Of a DNA stretch of 64,000 bases, positions 51,514 to 61,332 are shown in pieces. Position 1 is the stretch's first letter. The number at the start of each line of letters is the position of its first letter. The stretch is from assembly GCA_049974865.1 (NCBI GenBank), contig JBNGCX010000011.1:10890-74889 (forward strand), in the 5' to 3' direction. Origin of the DNA: JAGSOU01 sp049974865. GTDB lineage: Bacteria; Pseudomonadota; Alphaproteobacteria; Rhodobacterales; Rhodobacteraceae. Below the pieces are notes generated by a model, which saw nothing but the letters and a program-made list of their open reading frames with translations, had not been told where the DNA came from and searched no databases. The translations under genes and the position numbers were made by a program.

Positions 51514-52890
51514 ATGAATGCACTCGCAGGGGTGACGCGCGGCGATCAATATCGGGCGCTCGGTCTGAGCACCTTCGCCTTCACGGTGTGTTTCGCCGTG
51601 TGGACGATCTTTTCGATTATCGGCGTGAAGATAAAAGGCGAGTTGGGCCTGTCGGAAAGCCAGTTCGGGCTGCTGGTCGCGACGCCGGTTCTGACGGGAT
51701 CGGTCAGCCGGATTTTCCTCGGGGTCTGGACCGAGCAATACGGCGGGCGCGCGATGTTCCCGCTGCAGATGCTTATAACGGCGGTCTGCGTCTGGTTGCT
51801 GACCTCGGTTAGCAGTTACCCGGTTTTCCTGCTGGCCGCCCTCGGGCTTGGCCTGGCGGGCGGCTCGTTCATCATCGGCATCGCCTACACCTCGCGCTGG
51901 TTCGACAAAGAGCACCAGGGCACCGCGCTGGGGATTTTCGGCGCGGGCAACGTGGGCGCCGCGGTGACCAACTTCGCCGCGCCCTTCCTCGTGGTCGCGG
52001 TTGGATGGCAAGGCACCGCCCGGGTTTACGCCGTCGTGTTGGCGGCGACTGCGGTGCTGTTCTACCTGCTGTCCAAGAACGACCCCGTCCACGAAGCGCG
52101 CAAGCGTTCCGGCGAGGGGCCGGTTTCGACCGCCGATCAGCTGGCACCGCTGAAGAATATCCAGGTCTGGCGCTTCGCGACCTATTATTTCTTCGTGTTC
52201 GGCGGCTTCGTCGCGCTGGCGTCGTTCCTGCCCCGCTACTACGTCGGCGCCTACGGGCTGGAACTGACCACCGCCGGCGTGTTCGCAGGGCTCTACTCGC
52301 TGCCCGGCTCGGTGTTCCGGGCGCTCGGCGGCTGGATGTCGGATCGCTGGGGCGCGCGCTTCGTGATGTATCTGACCTTCATCGTCTCGCTCGTCGTGCT
52401 TTTCATCCTCAGCTACCCCGAGACCAGCTACACGATCCAGGGGATCGGCGGGCCGATCTCGTTCAACTTCGGCATCTCGGTGGGCGCCTTCGTGGCTCTG
52501 ACCATTGTGCTGGGCTTCGTGATGAGCCTGGGCAAGGCGGCCGTCTACAAGCACATCCCCGTCTACTACCCGCATCACGTGGGTGCGGTCGGCGGCCTGG
52601 TCGGCATGATCGGGGGGCTGGGCGGTTTCTTCCTTCCCATCGCCTTTGGCGCCTTGCTCGACCTGACGGGGGTCTGGACGGCGCCCTTCATGCTGACCTT
52701 CGTCCTGGTCGCGATCATGACCGTTTGGATGCATGTCGCCATCCGCCGGATGGAGCGTCGCCGTTACCCGGGCCTCGAGGCAGAGCGTTTCCTTTCGGAC
52801 GTTCCGGAAAAGCCGGTTTCAGCGCCCGTGCACGGCAAGGCCAAAACCAAGGCCGACGCCCCGTCCGGGGCCGAGCGTCCGGCGCACTAG
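51514..52890 (+). CDS. narK: Nitrate/nitrite MFS transporter NarK1
   Basis: NarK-type transporters bring nitrate into the cytoplasm for NarG and export nitrite. The 458-residue protein has 12 helices and the nitrate signature in helix 5 GIFGAGNVGAAVTNF; a second glycine-rich block MIGGLGGFFLPIAFG lies in helix 11. The size and place suit the NarK1 (nitrate/proton symport) type. The ATG follows AGGAGGACGAG. A charged Pro/Ala-rich tail ends the protein, 68 bases before a second narK gene. In Paracoccus the two units are fused; here they are separate genes. Confidence 0.92.
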   Translation: MNALAGVTRGDQYRALGLSTFAFTVCFAVWTIFSIIGVKIKGELGLSESQFGLLVATPVLTGSVSRIFLGVWTEQYGGRAMFPLQMLITAVCVWLLTSVSSYPVFLLAALGLGLAGGSFIIGIAYTSRWFDKEHQGTALGIFGAGNVGAAVTNFAAPFLVVAVGWQGTARVYAVVLAATAVLFYLLSKNDPVHEARKRSGEGPVSTADQLAPLKNIQVWRFATYYFFVFGGFVALASFLPRYYVGAYGLELTTAGVFAGLYSLPGSVFRALGGWMSDRWGARFVMYLTFIVSLVVLFILSYPETSYTIQGIGGPISFNFGISVGAFVALTIVLGFVMSLGKAAVYKHIPVYYPHHVGAVGGLVGMIGGLGGFFLPIAFGALLDLTGVWTAPFMLTFVLVAIMTVWMHVAIRRMERRRYPGLEAERFLSDVPEKPVSAPVHGKAKTKADAPSGAERPAH

Positions 52891-52958
52891 CGAAAAGATG
52901 GGGGACGGGCGGCCAACGCCCTTACCCGCCAAGAAATCCCAAAAAGACGGAGAGTGCC

Positions 52959-54566
52959 GTGGGACAAGACCTGAGAAACTGGAACCCTGATGACGAGGCC
53001 TTCTGGTCGTCAAAGGGCAAGGCCATCGCCAACCGGAACCTGTGGATTTCGATCCCGTCGCTCCTGTGCGGATTCGCGGTGTGGGTGTACTGGGGGATCA
53101 TCACCGTGCAGATGATCAACCTGGGCTTTCCCTTCGAAACCGCGCAGCTTTTCACCCTGACGGCCATTTCGGGCCTGACCGGCGCCACGCTGCGCATCCC
53201 GTCCACCTTTTTCATCCGCATCGCGGGGGGGCGGAACACGATCTTCTTCACCACCGCGCTGCTGATGATCCCGGCCGCGGGCACCGGGTTCGCCCTGCAG
53301 GATCCCGATACCCCGCTATGGGTGTTCCAGCTGCTTGCCTTCCTGTCGGGGATCGGCGGCGGCAACTTCGCCAGTTCGATGTCCAACATCAGCTTCTTTT
53401 TCCCCAAGAAAATCCAGGGCTACGCGCTGGGCATGAACGCGGGGCTGGGCAATTTCGGCGTGACCACGATGCAGATCCTGATCCCGCTGGTGATGACCTT
53501 CGGCCTGTTCGGCGGCGAGTCGATGACGCTGGTCAACACCTCGGGCACGCTGATCGGCAAGATCCCCGCAGGCTCCGAGACCTATATCCAGAACGCCGGT
53601 TTCGTCTGGCTGTTGCTGCTGGTGCCGCTGGCCTTCGCCGGCTGGTTTGGGATGAACAACATCCGCGACCCGCATGTCTCGCCCGATATCCCGGGCCCGG
53701 TCGGCGCCTTCTCGATCATTTCCGTGATGCTTCTGATCGGTTTCGTGACCGCGGCCTTCGGCCTGTGGCTGATGCTGCCGGAAAACGTGGGCGGCTCGGG
53801 CTTCGACGTCTCGAAATGGATCGTGCTGCCGATCGTGATCGCGCTGACCGTGGGCCTGCTGAAGATCCTGCCCGGCCAGGTCGGCAAGAACCTGACGCGC
53901 CAGTACCGGATCTTCGGCAACAAGCACACCTGGGCGATGACCGTGATTTACACCATGACCTTCGGCAGTTTCATCGGCTACTCGGCCGCGCTGGCCCTGA
54001 CCATCAAGGTGGTGTTCGGCTTCCAGCATCTCGACGTGAACGGCGTGCTGACCCATGACACCGTGAACGCGAACGGCCCCTCGGCGCTCATGTATGCCTG
54101 GATGGGCCCCTTCATCGGCGCGCTGATCCGTCCCGTCGGCGGCATGCTGGGCGACAGGCTGGGCGGGGCCCGGGTGACGCAGTGGATTTCCTACGTGATG
54201 GTCGCCTCGGCGCTGGGCGTCGCCTATTTCATCCAGCAGGCCTATGCCTCGGCCACGCCCGAGCGGTATTTCGTGCCCTTCCTGCTGCTGTTCCTGGTTC
54301 TCTTCGCGGCCACGGGCATCGGCAACGGATCGACCTTCCGCACCATCGCGGTGGCCTTCGACAAGGAGCAGGCCGGCCCGGTTCTGGGCTGGACCTCGGC
54401 CGTGGCCGCCTATGGCGCCTTCATCATCCCCAAGGTGTTCGGCGAGCAGATGGGGGCAGGGACCCCGCAATACGCGCTCTACGGCTTCGCGATCTTCTAC
54501 TTCGTCTGCATCCTGATCAACTGGTGGTTCTACCTGCGGCCCAACGCCTACATCAAGAACCCCTGA
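52959..54566 (+). CDS. Nitrate/nitrite MFS transporter NarK2
   Basis: This 535-residue second NarK has N-terminal NWNPDDEAFW, helix-5 signature GMNAGLGNFGVTTMQ, a large central loop, and helix-11 block GWTSAVAAYGAFIIPKVFG, all typical of NarK2 nitrate/nitrite antiporters. It starts at GTG 52959 with a GACGGAGA site; no ATG further upstream fits. narG follows 66 bases after its stop. The two transporters are expected to start nitrate entry by symport and then run exchange against nitrite. Confidence 0.92.
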   Translation: MGQDLRNWNPDDEAFWSSKGKAIANRNLWISIPSLLCGFAVWVYWGIITVQMINLGFPFETAQLFTLTAISGLTGATLRIPSTFFIRIAGGRNTIFFTTALLMIPAAGTGFALQDPDTPLWVFQLLAFLSGIGGGNFASSMSNISFFFPKKIQGYALGMNAGLGNFGVTTMQILIPLVMTFGLFGGESMTLVNTSGTLIGKIPAGSETYIQNAGFVWLLLLVPLAFAGWFGMNNIRDPHVSPDIPGPVGAFSIISVMLLIGFVTAAFGLWLMLPENVGGSGFDVSKWIVLPIVIALTVGLLKILPGQVGKNLTRQYRIFGNKHTWAMTVIYTMTFGSFIGYSAALALTIKVVFGFQHLDVNGVLTHDTVNANGPSALMYAWMGPFIGALIRPVGGMLGDRLGGARVTQWISYVMVASALGVAYFIQQAYASATPERYFVPFLLLFLVLFAATGIGNGSTFRTIAVAFDKEQAGPVLGWTSAVAAYGAFIIPKVFGEQMGAGTPQYALYGFAIFYFVCILINWWFYLRPNAYIKNP

Positions 54567-54632
54567 TCGCCACGACCCAACGGGTGGCGGTCATCCGGCC
54601 GCCGCCCCCGCTTTCAACCTCGGAGGCACAAG

Positions 54633-57600
54633 ATGAGCCACCTTCTCGACAGATTGAACTTCCTCAAGCCGAAGGAGCTGGAGACGTATTCCGGCGGCTG
54701 GGGCCAGGTGACCAAGGAAGACCGGACCTGGGAAAACACCTACCGCAACCGCTGGCGCCACGACAAAGTCGTGCGCTCGACCCACGGGGTGAACTGCACC
54801 GGGTCGTGCAGCTGGAAGATCTACGTGAAGTCCGGGATCGTCACATGGGAGACCCAGCAGACCGACTATCCCCGCACGCGTCCCGGCCTGCCGAACCACG
54901 AGCCGCGCGGCTGCGCCCGCGGCGCCTCCTACAGCTGGTATCTCTATTCGGCCAACCGGGTGAAGCACCCGCTGGTGCGCGGCCGGCTCCTGAAGATGTG
55001 GCGCGAGATGCGCAAGACCAAGTCGCCGGTCGAGGCCTGGACCGCGATCCAGACCGACCCGATCCTGCGCGCCGAATACACCAAGATCCGCGGCAAGGGC
55101 GGCTTCGTGCGCGCCAGTTGGGACGAGGCGACCGAAATCACCGCCGCGGCGAATGCCTACACGGCGAAGACATACGGCCCTGACCGGGTCTTCGGCTTCT
55201 CGCCGATCCCTGCCATGTCGATGATCTCTTACGCGGCCGGCGCGCGCTACCTGTCGCTTCTGGGCGGCACGGTCATGTCGTTCTACGACTGGTACTGCGA
55301 CCTGCCGCCGGCTTCGCCGCAAACCTGGGGCGAACAGACTGACGTGCCGGAATCGGCCGACTGGTACAACGCGGGTTTCCTGCTGGTCTGGGGCTCGAAC
55401 GTGCCGCAGACCCGCACCCCCGACGCGCATTTCTACACCGAGGCACGCTACCGCGGCACCAAGTCGGCGGTGATCTGCCCCGACTACTCGGAGGCGTCGA
55501 AATTCGGCGACATCTGGCTGAACCCCAAGCAGGGCACGGACAGTGCGCTGGCCATGGCCATGGGCCACGTCATCCTGCGCGAGTTCCACCTCGACCGGCA
55601 GGCCGAATACTTCGAGGACTACGCCCGGAAATACTCCGACATGCCGATGCTGGTGCGCCTGGACGAGAAGGACGGCCGCCTGGTGCCGGGCCGGATGCTG
55701 CGCGCTGGCGATTTCTCGGACAAGCTGGGGCAGGACAATAACCCCGAATGGAAGACCGTCGCCTATGACGAGAAAACCGGCAAGCCGGTGGTCCCGAACG
55801 GCGCCATCGGTTTCCGCTGGGGCGAAGAGGGCAAGTGGAATCTCGAGGAACGCGCCGGCGGCGCCGAGGTCAAGCTGCGCCTGAGCCAGATCATGGAAGA
55901 ACACCACGACGAGGTCGTGGGCGTGGATTTCCCCTATTTCGGCGGTGCGGCCACCGAGAACTTCGTCAAATGCGGGCACCCCGAGGTGCTGACCCGCAAC
56001 ATCCCCGCGCGCAAGTTGACGCTGGCCGATGGCGAGGAGGTCTACGTCGCCACGGTGTTCGACCTGTTCTGCGCCAACTACGGGCTCGACCGCGGGCTCG
56101 GCGGAAAATGGGTGACCCGGTCCTTTGACGAGGACATGCCCTACACGCCGAAATGGGCCGAGAAGATCACCGGCGTTTCCGCCGAGAAGATCATCACCGT
56201 GGCCCGCGAGTTCGCGCTGAACGCCGAGAAGACCCACGGCAAGTCGATGGTCATCCTCGGGGCCGGCCTGAACCACTGGTACCACATGGACATGAACTAT
56301 CGCGGCATCATCAACATGCTGGTGATGTGCGGCTGCGTCGGCCAGTCTGGCGGCGGCTGGAGCCACTACGTGGGGCAAGAGAAACTGCGCCCGCAGACCG
56401 GCTGGCTGCCGTTGACCTTCGCGCTCGACTGGGGGCGGCCGCCGCGCCAGATGAACGGCACCTCGGCCTTCTATGCCCATACCGACCAGTGGCGCTACGA
56501 AACGCTGGGGGTCGGCGAAATCCTCAGCCCCACCGCCCCCGATGGCGACTGGGACGCCGCATTGATCGACTACAACATCCGGGCCGAGCGCATGGGCTGG
56601 CTGCCGTCCGCGCCGCAGCTCAGGACCAACCCGCTGGACGTGGCCAGGGCCGCCAAGGCCGCCGGCCAGGAGCCGAAGGACTATGTGGTCGAGAAGCTGA
56701 AATCGGGCGAGCTGGAGATGTCCTGCCAGGACCCGGACGCACCCGAGAACTGGATGCGCAACCTGTTCGTCTGGCGGTCGAACCTGCTGGGATCGTCCGG
56801 CAAGGGCCATGAATATTTCCTCAAGCACCTGCTGGGCACCGATCACGGCGTGCTGGGCAAGGATCTGGGGGAAGAGGGCCGCGCCAAGCCAAAAGAGGCG
56901 CGCTGGCACGACAAGGCGCCGGAAGGCAAGCTGGACCTGCTGGTCTGCATCGATTTCCGCATGTCGACCACCGCGGTCTATGCCGACGTCGTCCTGCCGA
57001 CCGCCTCGTGGTATGAGAAGAACGACCTCAACACCAGCGACATGCACCCGTTCATCCACCCGCTTCAGGCGGCGGTGGATCCGGCCTACGAATCCAAGAC
57101 CGACTGGGAAATCTTCAAGGCCATCGCCAGGAAGTTCCAGGAGGTCGCCCCCGAGATCCTGGGCAAGGAGACCGACATCGTCCAGGTGCCGATCCTGCAC
57201 GATACCGCCGGTGAACTGGCCCAGCCCGAGGTGCAGGACTGGAAGAAGGGCGAATGCGACCTGATCCCGGGCAAGACCGCGCCGAACTACGTCGCGGTGG
57301 AACGGGACTATCCCGCGCTCTACGACCGGTTCGTGGCGCTCGGCCCGCTCATGGACAAGCTGGGCAATGGCGGCAAGGGCATCAACTGGGATACCAGGCA
57401 CGAGGTCGAGGAGCTGCGCAAGCTCAACGGCGCGTGGGAGGAGGGCCCGGCCGAAGGCTGCCCCAAGATCGTCACCGACATCGACGCCACCGAGGTGGTG
57501 ATGATGCTGGCGCCCGAGACCAACGGCGAGGTGGCCGTCAAGGCGTGGCACGAGTTGGAGAAGCCCACCGGCCGCGAACACGCGCATCTCGCCGAGGGGC

Positions 57601-58364
57601 AGGAGCACACCAAGATCCGCTTCCGCGACATCGCCGCGCAGCCGCGCAAGATCATCAGCTCGCCGACCTGGTCGGGGCTGGAGTCGGAAGAGGTCTGTTA
57701 CAACGCCGGCTACACCAACGTGCACGAGCTGATCCCCTGGCGCACCGTCACCGGCCGGCAGCAGCTCTACCAGGATCACCTCTGGATGCGCGCCTTCGGC
57801 GAGGGCTTCTGCCTGTATCGCCCGCCGGTCGATCTGAAGACCGTGACGGCGGCTGTGAACACGGATGCCAACGACAAGCACGTCGTGCTGAACTTCATCA
57901 CGCCGCACCAGAAATGGGGCATCCACTCGACCTATTCGGACAACCTGCACATGCTCACGCTGAACCGCGGCGGGCCGGTTGTCTGGATTTCCGAGATCGA
58001 CGCCCAAAAGGCCGGGATCGAGGATAACGACTGGGTCGAGGCCTACAACGTCAACGGGGCGCTGACCGCGCGCGCCGTGGTCTCGCAGCGCATGAAAGAG
58101 GGCACGATCTTCATGTATCATGCGCAGGAAAAGATCGTGAACACGCCCGGCTCGGAAAAGACCGGCCTGCGCGGGGGCATCCATAACTCGGTGACCCGCG
58201 CCACGATGAAACCCACCCACATGATCGGCGGCTACGCCCAGTTGGCCTGGGGCTTCAACTACTACGGCACCGTCGGCGCGAACCGGGACGAATTCGTGAT
58301 CGTCCGCCGGATGAAGACAATCGACTGGCTCGACCAGCCCGCAACCCAGGAGGCAGCGGAATGA
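54633..58364 (+). CDS. narG: Respiratory nitrate reductase alpha subunit NarG
   Basis: NarG carries the Mo-bisMGD site that reduces nitrate to nitrite on the cytoplasmic side. The 1243-residue protein has the FS0 cluster ligands H51, C55, C59 and C94 (HGVNCTGSC and RGCARGAS) and the molybdenum-ligand Asp223 in YDWYCDLPPASPQTW (Asp222 in E. coli). The N-terminal remnant Tat-like region is not a true export signal. It overlaps narH by 4 bases. All key residues are intact, so the enzyme should be active. Confidence 0.98.
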   Translation: MSHLLDRLNFLKPKELETYSGGWGQVTKEDRTWENTYRNRWRHDKVVRSTHGVNCTGSCSWKIYVKSGIVTWETQQTDYPRTRPGLPNHEPRGCARGASYSWYLYSANRVKHPLVRGRLLKMWREMRKTKSPVEAWTAIQTDPILRAEYTKIRGKGGFVRASWDEATEITAAANAYTAKTYGPDRVFGFSPIPAMSMISYAAGARYLSLLGGTVMSFYDWYCDLPPASPQTWGEQTDVPESADWYNAGFLLVWGSNVPQTRTPDAHFYTEARYRGTKSAVICPDYSEASKFGDIWLNPKQGTDSALAMAMGHVILREFHLDRQAEYFEDYARKYSDMPMLVRLDEKDGRLVPGRMLRAGDFSDKLGQDNNPEWKTVAYDEKTGKPVVPNGAIGFRWGEEGKWNLEERAGGAEVKLRLSQIMEEHHDEVVGVDFPYFGGAATENFVKCGHPEVLTRNIPARKLTLADGEEVYVATVFDLFCANYGLDRGLGGKWVTRSFDEDMPYTPKWAEKITGVSAEKIITVAREFALNAEKTHGKSMVILGAGLNHWYHMDMNYRGIINMLVMCGCVGQSGGGWSHYVGQEKLRPQTGWLPLTFALDWGRPPRQMNGTSAFYAHTDQWRYETLGVGEILSPTAPDGDWDAALIDYNIRAERMGWLPSAPQLRTNPLDVARAAKAAGQEPKDYVVEKLKSGELEMSCQDPDAPENWMRNLFVWRSNLLGSSGKGHEYFLKHLLGTDHGVLGKDLGEEGRAKPKEARWHDKAPEGKLDLLVCIDFRMSTTAVYADVVLPTASWYEKNDLNTSDMHPFIHPLQAAVDPAYESKTDWEIFKAIARKFQEVAPEILGKETDIVQVPILHDTAGELAQPEVQDWKKGECDLIPGKTAPNYVAVERDYPALYDRFVALGPLMDKLGNGGKGINWDTRHEVEELRKLNGAWEEGPAEGCPKIVTDIDATEVVMMLAPETNGEVAVKAWHELEKPTGREHAHLAEGQEHTKIRFRDIAAQPRKIISSPTWSGLESEEVCYNAGYTNVHELIPWRTVTGRQQLYQDHLWMRAFGEGFCLYRPPVDLKTVTAAVNTDANDKHVVLNFITPHQKWGIHSTYSDNLHMLTLNRGGPVVWISEIDAQKAGIEDNDWVEAYNVNGALTARAVVSQRMKEGTIFMYHAQEKIVNTPGSEKTGLRGGIHNSVTRATMKPTHMIGGYAQLAWGFNYYGTVGANRDEFVIVRRMKTIDWLDQPATQEAAE

Positions 58365-59884
58365 GAGTACGTGCACAAATCGGCATGGTGCTGAACCTCG
58401 ACAAATGCATCGGGTGCCACACCTGCTCCGTCACCTGCAAGAACGTCTGGACCTCGCGCGAGGGTGTCGAATACGCGTGGTTCAACAATGTGGAGACCAA
58501 GCCGGGCATCGGCTATCCCAAGGATTGGGAGAACCAGAGCCGCTGGAAGGGGGGCTGGGAACGCAATTCGCGCGGCCATATCCAGCCCAAGCAGGGCGCC
58601 AAGTGGCGCATCCTGGCCAATATCTTCGGCAACCCGGCGCTGCCCGAGATCGACGATTACTACGAGCCGTTCGATTTCGACCACGACCACCTGAAATCGG
58701 CGCCCGAGATGCAGGCCTTCCCGACCGCGCGCCCCTATTCCAGGATCACCGGCGAGCGGATCGAGAAGATAGAATGGGGCCCCAACTGGGAGGAAATCCT
58801 GGGCGGGGAATTCTCCAAGCGCAGCGCGGATTACAACTTCGAGGGCGTGCAGAAAGAGATTTACGGGCAGTATGAAAACACCTTCATGATGTATCTGCCC
58901 CGGCTCTGCGAGCACTGCCTGAACCCGACCTGTGCCGCCAGCTGCCCCTCGGGCGCGATCTACAAGCGCGAAGAGGACGGCGTGGTCCTGATCGACCAGG
59001 AGAAATGCCGCGGCTGGCGGATGTGCGTCTCGGGCTGCCCCTACAAGAAGATCTATTACAACTGGGAATCCGGCAAGTCCGAGAAATGCACCTTTTGCTA
59101 TCCGCGCATCGAATCCGGCATGCCCACGGTCTGTTCGGAAACCTGCGTGGGGCGCATCCGCTACCTGGGCGTGATGCTCTATGACGCCGACGCCATCGAG
59201 AAGGCGGCCAGCGCCGAGCGCACGACCGACCTCTACGATGCGCAGCTCGACGTGTTCCTCGATCCCAATGACCCGGTGGTTCAGGAAATGGCGCTGGCCG
59301 ACGGGGTTCCGGCCGAATGGATCGAGGCGGCCCAGCAATCGCCGGTCTGGAAGATGGCGATGGAGTGGAAGGTCGCCTTCCCGCTGCACCCGGAATACCG
59401 GACCCTGCCCATGGTTTGGTACATCCCGCCGCTTTCCCCGATCCAGAACGCCGCCGAGGCGGGCCTGATCGGCCATGACGGCGAAATGCCGGATGTGCGC
59501 AACCTGCGCATCCCCCTGAAATACCTCGCCAACATGCTGACTGCCGGCGACGAGGCACCGGTGGCCCAGGCGCTGGAGCGGATGCTGGCGATGCGCGCCT
59601 ACATGCGGGCCAAGACCGTGGACGGCGTCATCGACGAGGCGATCGCCGCCAAGGTGGGGCTGTCGGGGCGCGTGATCGAGGACATGTACAAGATCATGGC
59701 CCTTGCCGATTACGAGGATCGTTTCGTGATCCCCACCACGCACCGCGAACTCGCGGAAGAGGCCATGGATATCCGCGGCGGCTGTGGCTTCACCGACGGC
59801 AATGGCTGTTCGACGGGCCTCTCGGAGGGGACGCTTTTCGGCGGCAAGAAGAAGAAATTTACCCTGCCTTCGGAGGCGTTCTGA
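58361..59884 (+). CDS. narH: Respiratory nitrate reductase beta subunit NarH
   Basis: NarH carries three 4Fe-4S clusters and one 3Fe-4S cluster between NarI and NarG. The 507-residue protein shows all four cysteine groups: CIGCHTCSVTC near the start, CEHCLNPTCAASC, CRGWRMCVSGC (Trp replaces the Cys of the 3Fe-4S cluster) and CTFC with CSETC. It ends with one base of overlap with narJ. Confidence 0.98.
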   Translation: MRVRAQIGMVLNLDKCIGCHTCSVTCKNVWTSREGVEYAWFNNVETKPGIGYPKDWENQSRWKGGWERNSRGHIQPKQGAKWRILANIFGNPALPEIDDYYEPFDFDHDHLKSAPEMQAFPTARPYSRITGERIEKIEWGPNWEEILGGEFSKRSADYNFEGVQKEIYGQYENTFMMYLPRLCEHCLNPTCAASCPSGAIYKREEDGVVLIDQEKCRGWRMCVSGCPYKKIYYNWESGKSEKCTFCYPRIESGMPTVCSETCVGRIRYLGVMLYDADAIEKAASAERTTDLYDAQLDVFLDPNDPVVQEMALADGVPAEWIEAAQQSPVWKMAMEWKVAFPLHPEYRTLPMVWYIPPLSPIQNAAEAGLIGHDGEMPDVRNLRIPLKYLANMLTAGDEAPVAQALERMLAMRAYMRAKTVDGVIDEAIAAKVGLSGRVIEDMYKIMALADYEDRFVIPTTHRELAEEAMDIRGGCGFTDGNGCSTGLSEGTLFGGKKKKFTLPSEAF

Positions 59885-60594
59885 TGATTATGACATTCAA
59901 GGCCCTTTCGGCGCTGCTGACCTATCCCGGCGAATATCTGTGCGCCGCGGTCAGCGATATCCGGGCCGAGCTCGCCTTTGAAGGGCTCTTGTCCCGCGAA
60001 GCGCTCGCCGCGCTCGAACCTCTTCTGCGCGATCTTGCCGTTGCGGATATCTACGATCTTCAGGAGCGGTTCGTCACGCTGTTCGACCGCTCGCGCTCGC
60101 TGTCGCTGAACCTGTTCGAACATGTCCACGGGGAAAGCCGCGACCGCGGCGGCGCCATGCTCGATCTGCTTGAAACCTACCGCTCCGGCGGGTTTGAGCC
60201 GGTGACCGAGGAACTCCCCGATCACCTGCCGGTGCTGCTGGAATTCCTGTCGCAGCGCCCGATGGAGGAAGCGCGCGAAATCCTGTCGGACGCGGCGCAT
60301 ATTCTCGAGGTGCTGCGCCAAAGGCTGGAGCGCCGCGAGAGTCCCTATGCACCGGTTTTGGGGGCGCTGGTTGAGGTTTCGGGCAGCGAGGCCGACAGCG
60401 ACAGCGTGGCCGAGATGCTGGCCCAGCCGGACGACGACCCCAACGACCTGGAGCAGCTGGATGCCGTCTGGGAGGAGGCCGAGGTGACCTTCGGCCCCGA
60501 CCCCAATTCCGGCTGCCCGCAGGTGCGCGACATGCTCGCGCGCATGGATACACCCGTGACCCCCGCGCCGGAACGCCCGGCCGCGGCAGAGTGA
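59884..60594 (+). CDS. narJ: Nitrate reductase assembly chaperone NarJ
   Basis: NarJ binds NarG and allows insertion of molybdenum cofactor and membrane attachment to NarI. The 236-residue helical TorD/NarJ-family protein contains YVxxFD-like DIYDLQERFVTLFDRSRSLSLNLFEHVHGESRDRGGAM, with the central LFEHVHGESRDRG block typical of NarJ. A Pro/Ala-rich tail of about 30 residues is extra. It overlaps narH by one base, and its stop lies among the possible narI starts. Confidence 0.95.
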   Translation: MIMTFKALSALLTYPGEYLCAAVSDIRAELAFEGLLSREALAALEPLLRDLAVADIYDLQERFVTLFDRSRSLSLNLFEHVHGESRDRGGAMLDLLETYRSGGFEPVTEELPDHLPVLLEFLSQRPMEEAREILSDAAHILEVLRQRLERRESPYAPVLGALVEVSGSEADSDSVAEMLAQPDDDPNDLEQLDAVWEEAEVTFGPDPNSGCPQVRDMLARMDTPVTPAPERPAAAE

Positions 60595-60605
60595 TGGAGG
60601 CTCTG

Positions 60606-61328
60606 ATGCACAATTTCCTATTTGGGATCTATCCCTACATCGCGCTTTCGGTGGCCATCCTCGGCTCGATCGCGCGCTATGAACGCGACCCGTTCACCTG
60701 GAAATCCTCGTCCTCGCAACTGCTGCGCCGCAAGCAGCTGATCGTCGGCTCGGTGCTGTTCCACGTCGGGGTCCTGATCATCTTTTTCGGCCATTTGGTC
60801 GGGCTCCTGACGCCGATCTGGGTCTTCGACGCGATGGGCATCAGTCATGGCGCCAAGCAACTGCTGGCCGTGGTGGCCGGCGGCATTGCAGGGGTGATGG
60901 CCCTGGTGGGGGGCGGGATGCTGTTCCACCGCCGCTGGACCGATCCGCGCATCCGCAAGACCTCGAGCCTTGCCGATATCGGGATCCTGGCGATGCTGCT
61001 GGCGCAGCTGGTGCTGGGGGTGGGAACGATCTTCATCTCCCTGCAGCACCTGGACGGCCACGAGATGACCAAGTTCATGTCCTGGGCGCAGGGCATTTGG
61101 ACATTCGATGGCCAAGCCGCCAGCTACATCGCCGACGTGCACTGGCTGTTCAAAATGCACCTGTTCCTGGGGCTGACCATCTTCCTCGTCTTCCCCTTCA
61201 CGCGCCTGGTGCACATGCTGTCGGTGCCGCTGCGGTATTTCACGCGACCGGGCTATCAGATCGTGCGCTCGCGCCGTCAGGAGCCGCTGCCCAGGCGGGA
61301 CGCGTCCGGTGTCAAACCGGCGGAGTAA
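60606..61328 (+). CDS. narI: Respiratory nitrate reductase gamma subunit NarI (cytochrome b)
   Basis: NarI takes electrons from quinol in the membrane and passes them to NarH. The 240-residue protein has five membrane helices. Heme ligands are expected in HVGVLIIFFGH (two His in helix 2) and in DVHWLFKMHLFLG (two His in helix 5), so both hemes can bind. The ATG at 60606 was chosen because a GGAGG site lies 5 bases before it; GTG 60591 and ATG 60594 are alternatives overlapping narJ. Confidence 0.97.
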   Translation: MHNFLFGIYPYIALSVAILGSIARYERDPFTWKSSSSQLLRRKQLIVGSVLFHVGVLIIFFGHLVGLLTPIWVFDAMGISHGAKQLLAVVAGGIAGVMALVGGGMLFHRRWTDPRIRKTSSLADIGILAMLLAQLVLGVGTIFISLQHLDGHEMTKFMSWAQGIWTFDGQAASYIADVHWLFKMHLFLGLTIFLVFPFTRLVHMLSVPLRYFTRPGYQIVRSRRQEPLPRRDASGVKPAE

Positions 61329-61332
61329 GGCC

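Noticed and set aside
54591..58376. 1261-codon minus-strand frame
   Set aside because: It is the antisense shadow of narG, where every cofactor ligand is conserved.
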